A stretch of 64,000 bases of DNA from Amaranthus tricolor (lineage: Eukaryota > Streptophyta > Magnoliopsida > Caryophyllales > Amaranthaceae): the NCBI RefSeq assembly GCF_026212465.1, contig NC_080049.1, positions 14,578,477 to 14,642,476 on the forward strand, in the 5' to 3' direction. Shown piece by piece: positions 13,901 to 25,900 of the stretch (its first letter is position 1; each line of letters starts with the position of its first letter). The notes beneath the pieces are model-generated. The model ran no database searches. It saw only the letters and a list, made by a program, of their open reading frames with translations, and had not been told where the DNA came from. The position numbers were made by a program, and so were the translations under genes.

Positions 13901-16900
13901 TTCACGAACTCATCTAGGTGGTCGTTTGGATTCTCCATCTTAGTGTCGGCAAATTGATTCTGAGCAATGAAATGAAAGAAAGCTGGTTTGATCTCATAAT
14001 TTGCGGTTGTGATGGTTGGTTGAACAATACTCGACCCTAGACTCCCATCAGGCATGGCATATTCCCGAAGGGACTTTGGGTGTTCCACCGCCATTTTTCG
14101 TTGTTTCCTTCTCCTTCGTCTTCTCCCAATTTCAGGATTTATAGGTACAAGATTTTCTTGTCCGTGAGACCTAGTTTGCATACACTACACTAAAAAATCG
14201 GGGTCAAGTGTAAAGTGAAGAGAAAAATGAAAACAACTCAAAATGATAAAGAATAATGAACTAACTAATCAAGAAAAACAATTAACAAAGTCGCCACTCC
14301 CCGGCAACGGCACCAAAAACTTGATCGGGACTTTACGTCCTTCAATAGTAATACCGCAAGTGCACGGCGTAGCGTAGTACGTCGGCAAGTATGAGTCGAA
14401 TCCACAAGGAGTGGGGGTTAAGTTAATAGTAAAATAGACTTATGCATGCAACCAAAGGGGCTAGTTTATGCTCGGTGTTGATGATTAGATCCTGAAATGA
14501 AATAAAATACCAAAGCAACAAAACAAGGATAAAATCCAATAAACCAATGCGATAACATGTAGTTTCCTCACACTAAACAAGCCACTTATAGGGGTAAAAA
14601 TAAAGATAAAATGTAGCTAACACATATATTGATTAATGATAAAGGATGAATTTGAGCTAAATGATTGCATAAGCGAGATAGTGTTTACAAGCTTTTGAGA
14701 GGCTGCTGCACTCCAAATGGAGTTAGAAACTCATTACAAAATATTTTGTCTTCATGTCCTTTTCTATTACTTTTCAAAAATAACTTTTATTCTTAATCTA
14801 ACATACTTAGTGGATAGTTACTATAGTACCTCATGAACATCCCAATTTTGCTAAGACAAGAAGCTACAAGACTTCTTAACCTTCAACAACCTCCAACATA
14901 TCGTGTGAAGGAAGTTACAATAAGTGGGCTAAATGTGGAAAGTTGAGGAAAGTTGCAACTGCTAAAAAGAAGTTTTACTTGCTGGTTTCATAAATACCAA
15001 ATGGAGGTTGCATTGCTAATACTTATTTGTTTCATAGATTCCAATTGGAGGTTACATTGCTGAAAATGTGTTGTAGGTGGTTAAGTGAAGTTGCTTTGAG
15101 TCTCTTTTCATTATAAATATTTAATTTAGATGAATTTGAAGGTGTTGAATGATTAATGAGAAAAATCGAAATTGTGTTTAAAACTTGTTTGTACTTTTCT
15201 TAGATTAGAATTGTATTGTAGAAGTTCTCATGCAAAGTGTAAGTGGCCGATTACACTTGTACCTTAAGAGCTTTATTTAGTGAGTCTTGAGTTGAGCCTC
15301 ATTCTATCCTTTAATTCGTTTGCACTTTGATCAAATCAAAATCCAAAAACGTCACATCTTGATTTTATCGGAAACAACAACCTTTTTCCTCGTTTAAGTA
15401 GATCAAAGACCCTTTTTCCTTATATCTTCATCCCCTTATTACCTTCTTATACTTTTTCCTTCGTTTGTCTTGTAAGTCCCCCTAGGGTTTAGGTTGTCTT
15501 ACAACAGATTGGACTTGGAGCCAACTTATAATCCTAGTGAGAGCCTTGAACCACATCTTCGAACACAACACTATGACTTATGAAATTATTACCCAACTTG
15601 ATGCAATTTTCTTCACAAGGTACCATCAAGCATAAAATCAGTTCGTTTATTATTGATGGTAGGTTGCACAAATGTGGCTTCGAAAACACATGTATCCAAG
15701 TTGAAACTTCCAACCATTCCTCTTCCTCATTCTACACCATACAATGGCTGAACCAAAACGAAGGACTTAAAGTCACTCAACAAATCCTCATCTATTTTTC
15801 GATTGGAAAATCCTATCTAAAGGAAATTTTTACTGGGAAATGTTATAAGATTTGTAAGATCGCCTACTTCCTAAGGGGACTTACAAAACAAGGGAATTAA
15901 TAAGTAAGGCAAAAAGAGAAGGATATGAGGATGAATGGGAAAAGGTTTGTTTTGTGCGGATTTGGTTTACTAATGATGAAGTGGTTTACTTTTTAGGGTT
16001 TTTAGTTTCATCAAGTTTGCAAGGAAATAAAGGATATGATAAGGATAATAATCTTATAGAAAATGTGAGATGAACAATGGAAGGATAAGAGATCCACTTG
16101 CGAATGAACATAAATGAATTCAAAGGATAAGAAATGTACCAACAATGAATCCAAGTAGAGTTTGTTTGATGGATGATATATAGGTTTTACTAAACTCAAA
16201 ACTCACTAAATACATTACCATTAGCAAGTTAGGTAGCACCAAAGTTTTTAAAATCGAGATTCCACTTGAAATCGTTTAGACCTATAGATTCGAATCGTAG
16301 AATCGTAAGACTCTACAATAAATTTAAATTTGCTATGTAGTCATAATTATTCATCTCACAAGTTTAAGTTTATTAATTAAAGTTTCATTCACTTTATTTT
16401 TAAGAATGAAATAAAAAAATATATAATAATTAGTTTAAATCTTCATACTGATGAAAAAATTTATTTTTAAAAATTATGATGATAGATCGCTAAAATGTAA
16501 GAAAAATTTAAAAAATTAATAATAAACTTAAAGAATTGAATCGTTAAATCGTAGGATCGTAGAATCATGTTATGATTCTACCTCTACAAATTTTAATTTA
16601 ATTCAAATCGTAAGATTCTACCAACTTACGATTCGAATCGCTCGCTTATTTTTGATTGTAAAATCGTAGAATCGTATATCAGAATCGTGATTTTAATAAG
16701 CATGGTTAGCACTCAAGGCACATATGTAATCTCCAGATACACTAAGCATAAAACTTTTTACAAATATAATTCTAATCTAAGAATCATAAGGACAACAAAT
16801 GTTTATTTAAACACAAAGTTCGATTTATCATATCATAATTTACTTCCCTAAAGAAAATACAATGCTTTCTATTTATAGGCTGTAAAAATAGAATTTTAAA

Positions 16901-19900
16901 TTAAATCCTATCTTATGCTAAGGATTGATGAGTTGTCTTGTGAAAGGATTGATGACATGTGCAAATACACTTCAATCCATGTCCTAGTTGGATGTTTTAT
17001 GACTTCCCTTACTGGTCTGACTTTTAATTTCTCATAGAAATTTTAGCCTTGACTTTCAAAACTTCCAACTACATCATTGTAGTAGCTGTCTACTACTCCA
17101 CATTGCGTTAACCACCTGCTCCTCCTTCATTTGTGCAGCAAGTGTTGAGTACCTAAATCATGTGCAGCAACTGTCCATTACCCCCTCATATTCATATAAC
17201 AGGTACTGAAATCGAGTAATTGTTAGCTGCAATGTCCTTAGGAGTTAGGATGTCCCTTGCACAGCCCTGGACTTTTGCGTAGCTGCTGGTTTAAGTAATT
17301 ACTCACGGAAATGTAAGTGTTTTCATGCGGGTGATGTTGATCTTATGATGTTGAACTTCTTTGCAAGTACTTTCGACTCCTACGTACGAAGGTTTTTAGA
17401 TTAACTATTACAACTTAAACAAGAGAATTTAAATAAAAGTACTTAACTAATACATCCTAATCCATATGAACGTTGCCTTTGTGTAATGTTGGTGTTTTTT
17501 GATTAGACAAACCATGAATAAAGATTTCTCCTAATGTTGAAATATAGGTGGACCTTGATTTTAACATAAGATCTTTTTCTACTATATGGGGAGATGTGAG
17601 AAGAAATTTTTCTGTAACCTCTCCATGACAAATAACTTTGTTGCCGTAAATAATGGGTGTTATACGTTACGTAATAGTCAACGTGACATTTTGACCGAGA
17701 AAACTCATTCATCTCTATATAACGGGATTTAACATTGCTGCAACTCTAAATAATGTTACATAATAATTGTTTAACAACTGTTACATAAAATAATGGTTGG
17801 GTTTTTCTTCCATGAGTCTACTTAATAGTTAATAAAGCCTTTCGCTCTACCTTATTTCGTAAGACTTCTCTAGAGTATGAACCACAACTATTTGTAGTTT
17901 AGCACCATAAAATTAATGGGTATTAATGAAGTTTTTATAGGGAGATGTTATAAGAACTTCTACAATCTTGGGAGATGTTAGAAGAAATTTTTCTACAACT
18001 TCTTCTTGACAAATAACTTTTTAACCGTGAAACGTTGGGTGTTATACGTTACGTAACAGTCAATGTAACATTTTGACCGAGAAAATTCATTCACCGGCAT
18101 AACGGGATTTAATGTTGTGACAACACTCAAATAGGTTGTGTAACGACTATTACACAACGACAACTGACAAGTTTTTGTACCATGAGTCTACTTAATAGTT
18201 TTAAAAACCTTTTGCTCTACTTGACTATTGTAATACCTCTATACAATATGAATTACATCTATTTGTAGTTTAGCACCATTACGTGCGCTATCGTTTTTGT
18301 TATATGTAGTTTTTTAAAAGACAAACTCACACATACTAATCTTATAAAATGTTTTAACTATACGTATGACTCTATCATTTTGAAAGGTATTGAATACTAA
18401 AGCCCTTTACACCATCTTTGTATGTTAAAATTACCTTTTCTTAGGTCTTGGTTCTAACCTACATTCACTCACATGATTGTAAACTAATATAACCAAAAAT
18501 TGGTAACCCTCCTAGATCAAACCTTATATGTATCTAGCAGGTTATAGTTGTATTTGGCCCACGATTTATCTTCTAGTATACTATTGTCACGACTCCACTT
18601 AGTACATTGGACTAAGTCAACAGTAATAGCTCTTGATGGACTTTAAGATTAGAAAATAAATGTGTTTGGTTTGGAAATGTCTAGGTATGAGTATGGTATG
18701 TGTTTAGTTTGTTTTGTGGTTATGGAAAAGAAAGAAACTTGTTTTCAAGTGTTTTAGGAGATCCTCGAAGAATCTAGAAGAAGTTACCTGGAGCCTTGAA
18801 CTAGAAAGAGGAAAAATTGAATAGTCACAATAACTATCCCAAAAGAAAGAGAATGTGTTTTGAGATAGAAGAAAAGAAGAATTTGGATAACTAAGGAACT
18901 CTCACTTAAGTTATCAAGCATATGTAAGCAAAGAACTCTCACGTGAACTTAGTAGGTATAATCCCAACCAGGGAACTCTCACTTAAGTTAGAAATTATTA
19001 TTTAAGTTGTAAGGAACTCTCACTTACCACGTTAATTCGTCAATTATGAGTAAAACTCACACTTAAAAACTTTTTAATCAAATCTCTCAAGATGCTTGAC
19101 ACAAAATAGTTGTTTAAGAAAAGTTTGTTTTTTAATCATCAAATTCTTTTTTTTTACTCATCAACTTTTCCTTGTATAGGCCACAAATTGCAGTGATTTG
19201 GAACATAAAAGACACTTTAGAAAACCTAAGATACTTTGGCTAAAAACAAATGGCCATGACAACTAAATACAAACATTAACCAACATGTAACATCCTTAAT
19301 GAAGCGGAAACAAAATATCTCCTAAGATGCTTAAAACACTACTGCCCAACCTAGGATATCCGAAGTCATTAACTACTATTAAAAAACATAACTTTCTAAA
19401 ATGACGTTGTTTTGAACTATACGCACTTAAAACTACTTTGTTATGATTAATATACCTAGTGCAATTGCTACAAATGATGAAATTCCACTTTAACGAGAGA
19501 CTTGAAAAAAGACTTAAACCTATCCATTTCCTTTTAAATTATTCCAAGGCTTTTAATGAGTGGTCCATGCATTGAAAAATCATTCAATGAAGACTCTTTG
19601 AATGATTTTGACAAAAGGACTTTCTTTGATGAACATTGGTGTGAATTGATACATTCTCTCGAACCTCTAAGACAAAACTGACACGTACCAAGGTCTTGAA
19701 CTAGCTTCTCTTGAGCTGTTCTAAAAATTGCATTAACATCCTACTCAACCTTTCATTTTAGAGCATGCATACGAACATATTCTTGCATTGTGGTTTATTA
19801 CTTTATTCTTTTTGCTATGGCGGTTTCCTCATGATGACATCCATTGAAACCACTACTTCTTCAAGTGTTTCTCTCTTCATTTAGTATGTATAAGTCAAAG

Positions 19901-22900
19901 TATTTTCCTTGACATATTCAACCTCCAATGTCATGAGGTGCCTTTCCCTCGGTTGTATAAGGGTTAATAGGCATTAATTTGGTGAATGGAGTCAAGACTG
20001 TTGGGTTGTGTTAGAATGTTGTGGGTCCACAATTGGAATGAATAGAGTCCAAAGCCGCACCCAACATGGAGTTTGATCTACTTGTAACACATTACATTAC
20101 AACTATCACGACCCTCTAAATCAATGTTGTTCGTAACAAACTTTCATGACAATGACCTCTTTCTTTGAGTTTCTTGTGCAAAAATTCAAGAAGACTTTTC
20201 AAACTTGAAGAGGAAAGGAAGGACCGGAGGCAATTATGACAAACAAAGAATAAAATAATAGAGAGAGAAAAGGTTGAGTTGCTTAATTCCCCAAATGAAT
20301 ACTCATTATACTCGACTTAGGCCCCTAATACGCTATTCATCTTCCCTAGTGGATGATGACCATTCTACCTTTGTCCTTGCTTCACTATTCTTCCGAAGTA
20401 TGTTTTTTTGATTGTGGGCCTTTCCACAATTTGTGCTTGTAACAATAAGTCAGATAAACTGAGAATAATAATAATAATGGTTTGTTGTCCCCAACTTATT
20501 CCTAGTTCTATTCGATTTATTTGAATTCAATTTATTTAGCATATTGTTGTCATAGTAACACCTTTTACTAAGAGGACAATCCATGACTTTAGTTTAGAGA
20601 CTGAACCCTTGTATGTCTAATGCAACACGATGTTGATTATTCTCCCTTAATCACTTCTAGTGAATGGATATTTGAGCTTTGTTTTAGTCCTTGATAAAAC
20701 AAGTCAGAGAGAAAGACACGAAATATCTTCGTGTGATTACTTTTGGTATTTGGAGATTATGTGGTCTAGCCACTTTTTTTATGGCTGTATTATAAGATAC
20801 ATTTTGCCATCTTGGCCTTAATTGACTACTTTTTTTAAGAAAGGAGGAATAAGCGGTCTAAATATGCTAAATTTGTTTATTTTGCCGAAGTATTTTGAGC
20901 GTGGTTAAAATTATAAGGCTTGTTAATCACATAAGAGCCTTTTTGTGATGAAGAAGGCACTACTGACGGGAGTGTCATGTGTTGGTGCATTATGATGAGA
21001 ACATAAGATATTGTTTTCTACATAAGAAATTTGATTTGAGCTAGCCATGTCCATTGATGTATTGACAAAAATAAGTTGACTGCATAGGTTTAAAAGGCAT
21101 CCATACTAAGATGAAGTAGTTCATGCAAGGTGATCTCTTGAGGCGTATTGAATTAGTGGGAGCACCTAGTTGCCCCCTCCACGCCCAAATGAGAGAAGGG
21201 TTGTCATACTTGGCACTTGAAAAGATTTTAGAGATTCCAATCTTGAACACTTGTAGAAATGTTTAGTGGTTGCCTTTTTTTGTAGGTGGTTTAATGTTCT
21301 ATTAGCTTTTGATGAAATGAAAGTTGGATTTTTATGTGTCGTTTGTTTGGTGTTCTTTAGATGAAATTTTTTATTGGTATCATAGAAGTTTTTTGGTTTA
21401 AAATATATGCATTGTTCTTGGTATTTCGTTTTGGCCCTCTATGAGTATTTGTTTTCGTCCCTCAACTTTATAAAGCATTGGCTAATCTAGTTGGTTTATA
21501 TGCTAACCTCTTAGGGGTTAGACTTGGCGACTTAACTCCATCAAATTTAATATGGTTATGCATACATCTTTAAAAGTACCACCTTAAGTTAAAGCTTACA
21601 TTTAAAAAGCTTTCCTAGGTCGCCTTATGCAACCTAAGGTAAGAACCTTGCCTTAAAGTGCTTTTTGGTTAGCCTATGCGCGCAATATGTTTTCTCTTTT
21701 ACTCTTCTCATCTTCTTTAGTTTTCTTCTTACAAGTTCTATTCAAGAATATTTTATGAAATTTGAAAGGATTCTTTTTTTTTTTTTCCGGATTGGAGCGC
21801 CTCAAGTCCAATGGCTAGCACCTTCGTCTTTGACTGTCACCTAATGCCTACACTTAAGAGACGCTTAGCGCCTTAGGGTGCGTCATGCCTTTTAAAATTA
21901 AGAGCTTAAGCTTGATTGTGATTTGCAAATACTTGTTTGATCTGGATTTCTCAACACCAACATTCAAGCTCAAGCCGAGTTATCTTGTTAAACTTTTGGC
22001 TTTTAGCAGGTACATATGCAATATTAAATTGAGATCTATATTGATATATAAACTTCACTCGTGATAAGTAATTGCCAAGCCCTAAAATGTGTCCTTAAGT
22101 ACATAAGGATCTTTTTGTATGTCTATAGTCAATTTGTCCGATAAATATTTGGATATTGGTGGATAAGTTTATGTTTCATACACATAAGTTCCCAAATAAA
22201 TAACTCATGATTAGGGCTGCACACGGTCCGGTCTGGTCTGGTTTGATAGAAAAATCAGACCAGACCAGAAATTCCGGTCTGGAAATTTTTCAGACCAGAC
22301 CAGACCAGTCAAAAGACCAGACCGGACCAGACCAGACCGTTCTAGAACGGTCTGGTCTGGTCTGGTCTACGGTTTTTTTTTTTTTTTGAAATATTTTTGA
22401 TTGAGTGAGAATCTAAGATAAACGATAATCTGTAAACAAAATACATCATCAAATCCAAAATACATCATCATCAAATACCAACATTGCAAACTACAGATAT
22501 ACCTCTATTGCAAACTACATATTAACATTCAACATATCAAACGCTTTAGTCTACAATTGATCATCGACATTGCAAACTACAATTGATCATCAACAATCTA
22601 TTTAGTCTACAAACGAGTAATACCAACATATTAACATTCAACATACCAAACGAGTAATACCAACAAGTTTAACATTCAACATATTATACGCTTTAAGAAT
22701 CTAACTAACTCAAATTTTTCTAACTCACTTCCATTTCAATCTCAATTTACAGATATACCTCTATAGGAAGTATATATGATACAGTTCCAAATAAGTTTCT
22801 GTGTATTAGTGATTCCTTCAGCAGTAAAATGGAATGTAGGCCAGCGCACATGCTTGCAGACGGAAGATTAGAAAGAGCTGGGAGAGCAAGGAAATCTACA

Positions 22901-25900
22901 CATAGGTCTCACAGAGTCACAGTAATCATCAAAACAGCCCATATCCAGTAATCATCAAAACAGAAGAATAGAAGATATTCAGTAATTCATAAACCACTTC
23001 AAAGCAACGCAAAAACTGAAGTTATGTCGAAGAATAGAAGATTCAAAGCAATTTATAATTAACAATAAAAAAATTAGTTATGTCGAAGAAGAAATGGTGG
23101 ATGAAACAAAAACCCTAAAAATCAAAAACTGATAAAAAAACCCTAAAAATCAAAAAAATCAACCAATATACTTACATTACGAGATTCTACACTTGATTCC
23201 GTGGTGAATGGTGAGATTGGAGAATGAAGATTGGAGGAGGAGCGTCGAAGCCTCGAAGAACCACAGAAGCAGAGGCGTCTTTGAAGGAGGTCGTTTGAAG
23301 GAGATCGACTGTCGATGGGTTGAAGCTTGAAGAGTTGAAGGAAGCGAGGCGAGGCGACTGTACTCAGACCTGGGCTGGCTGGGGAGGAGGCGAGGAAGAG
23401 AGGAGAATGGGAGAAGGAAGCAACTGTGATTGACGGCAGCAGGATTAGGAAATGCAAATGTGAAATGAGGATACAGGAATCAGGATAATCCTAATCCCTA
23501 AATCCTAATATTAGTCCGGTTTATTGGTCCGGTTTGGTCTACAAATTTAAAAACCGGGACCGGACCGTAAACCGTTTAAAAAAAAAAAAACCAGACCAGA
23601 CCATTCAGACCGTAGACCAGACCAAATACTTAAATTACGGTTTGGTCCGGTTTGGTTTACGGTTTAAACCAAACCCTGTTCAGCCCTACTCATGATCCAA
23701 CTATTTTCTTATAGAAGTCATGGTTGCCATTTAGTTTGACTCAATTTTGATGAAGTTAACAATCTTTTATAAGCTTAAACAAACACAAATTATTTGTTTA
23801 TGAGCATCATTCAGTTGAACCTCACGTTGCTTGTAGTTAGACTTGTTTAACATGTAAGCCTTTGGGGTGTAATGAGCCAATTTGATTGAGCTTTGGCGGA
23901 ATTTGTTTGTAAGATGATCACGAATGAATAGATAAAACAATCAGTACATTTACATCTTTATACACATGCATTTGAGCATTAGCATAGGTGATTGGATGTC
24001 ATAAAAAATTCTAATGATCTTGGTGTGATGTTCTGTGTTTCAGTGGTCGGAAAAACGAAGATGTGAAATTGCTGGACTGATGTGCTCTATTCTTAGAGCA
24101 CATCTGCAGGCGCATGATCCTTTGTTCTCCATGACATTAAGATATTTAATAAGGTTTGATGCCCCTCTTTGATGGTTCTTTTACATTGCCTGTCTGAGTC
24201 TGTTCTTATTACTCTTGGTGCTTTTGAAATCAGTATACACAAGGATTTCTGCCTTCGTCAAGGAATCTCCTCACCCATATCAGACCTTACTGAAAGGTTG
24301 CTTCTTGAGGAAAAAGATGCCCCAGCAACGCCCCAAGAGTCATTATATGAAGTGCCTCCATTTGATGAGGTGGTTTTGTCCTCCTTTTTCAATTGTGTAC
24401 TTTCCACTTGGTTATTTGTGCTTAATTATGTGATGTCTTGCTCTTTAGCAGTGCATATAAATAAAGAAGATATCCACATGAAATTTTCTTATTCAATAGT
24501 ATTTTTTTGTCTTGTCAAATCTGTAATTCAGGTGGACATACAAGCCCTAGCTCATGCAGTTCAGCTTACTAGACAAGGAGCAGTCGATAGCTTAAGATTT
24601 GCAAAGGGCAACTTAATTCAGGCTTTTCAGGTTCTTATTGATTATAGACCCTTGCTGTTTTGTCCTCCCATTTTTCATGTCTGGCTTGTCTAACTAAAAT
24701 GCAAAAGAAAATTAAAAAGGTAAAATCCCACTTTTGACCGTCCTCGAATATTAAAAATTCCACCTTTCATTTAATATCTAGAATACCCTCCTTTAGTCAC
24801 TTAATTATTAAATTTTTACCTTCCGGTTTCTCAACTTATAATAACCAGTCAAGCTGTTGACCTGGACACATCCACGTGTCATATTATTACCGGTCCACAT
24901 TTTTATTTTTAATTAAGTTTTAAATAATTAAAAAAAGTGATATTATCTTTTTCTCTCATCCTTTCTTCATCTTCTTTCCTTCCCTTTTTTTCTCTTTCCC
25001 TTGCTCTCTCCTTTGTTCATGACATCACTAAGAATTATTTTTGATGCTATCATCAAATTCAATTATTGACAATTTCCAATAAAGAAAACAAAAAACAGGG
25101 AATAAATGTTATGTGAAATCAAATTTTACCCAGTTTATCTCTCCTCCGTTCATGATATAGCTAGGTAGAGACTTGATAGTATTGGATTCTACTTCACATT
25201 AATGGAGATGAGAAACTGAGAATTTCAAAAAAATTACAAGATTATTTAAGTTGAACAATATGAGCTTTTGCTTGTCATCCATGTTTTTTGTGGTCAACGT
25301 GAGATTTTTAGTGTAATTGATGAAAACATGGGGAATCAATACTCTTGACTTTATACTCCTTTTTAGGAGAGCTACAAGCCTCTTGAATGCTTGTCCTAAT
25401 ACCTCTCTTTATATTTTCTATCTACTATTGTTATTTTTGATCTGTACTCTGATATTACATGATCCATTTACATTTCCATTACTACATTTTCTATACATCA
25501 GCTACGTTTCTGATTTCTACAAGTTCACTGCCATGGCCAACTTGGTGCCTTTTTAGTCTATTACAACTTCTCCATAAAAAGCTTTACATGTTTGGGAGGA
25601 ATGTTGCAACTATTAACAGACTAAGGAATCCTGTATTGGATTATAATGAACTATAGTAAACTGACTCCTCTTATCATATGCACTTATTTATGTCATTGCA
25701 ACTAGTAAACTGACTCCTTGCATTTGACTTTCCAAACCCCACCTTTGGTGAGAGCCACATAATGTCATTGAGGGTGATGGAATGTTGTTGCTACATGTTT
25801 TGTAAATGTTTCTGGATAATAAAAATTGATGTTCTGTGTGGTTTAGTTGGCGCATCTTTGTGAATTGTTGATCTTTTCCTATATGCTGTGTTTAAACTTT

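Larger units (their letters stand above)
3561..14622 (-). mobile_element. Athila-lineage Ty3/Gypsy LTR retrotransposon, defective
   Basis: LTR termini TG...CA are shared by the left copy (3561-4888) and the right copy (14322-14622). A primer-binding site abuts the right LTR, so the element reads leftward, antisense to the host CTLH gene. Domain order on the minus strand is gag, zinc knuckle, aspartic protease, RT, RNase H, integrase remnant, then an extra ORF in the Athila env position. Flanking bases are GACAT and CATAT, so no exact 5-bp duplication is visible. Every ORF has stops, frameshifts or deletions, so the copy cannot be autonomous. Confidence 0.88.
14623..22211. other. Intronic DNA of unresolved origin between Athila and hAT
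   Basis: This is AT-rich with no gene I can support. Positions 15580-15900 carry an open stretch of 106 codons without a recognisable family. Positions 18895-19050 have four copies of GAACTCTCACTTA-like text. Positions 20468-20480 have a short AAT microsatellite. A GATTC-rich element and a local duplication are listed separately. Much of it is probably old retrotransposon debris. Confidence 0.4.
2665..24043 (+). other. Giant intron 3 of the CTLH gene, filled with transposons
   Basis: The donor GTATTG follows codon GAG at 2664 and the acceptor TTTCAG precedes TGG at 24044. The reading frame and the protein fold continue across the gap. The intron holds a Copia RT relic, the Athila element, a GATTC-rich MITE-like segment, a local duplication and a hAT element. 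The remaining host introns of this gene are 72 to about 1300 bases. The 1.3-kb intron 24631-25945 carries AT-rich sequence with no recognisable gene. Confidence 0.8.

Noticed and set aside
15580..15900. 106-codon plus-strand ORF in intron 3
   Set aside because: No family resemblance, no splice partners and no conserved motif; it may be chance or retroelement debris.
23143..23457. 104-codon minus-strand ORF inside the hAT element
   Set aside because: No recognisable domain, low complexity, and it sits in a non-autonomous transposon; insufficient support for a gene.
24169..24693. 174-codon continuous ORF in the CTLH gene
   Set aside because: It reads through two exons and their intron; the splice signals and phases support separate exons 24234-24369 and 24532-24630.
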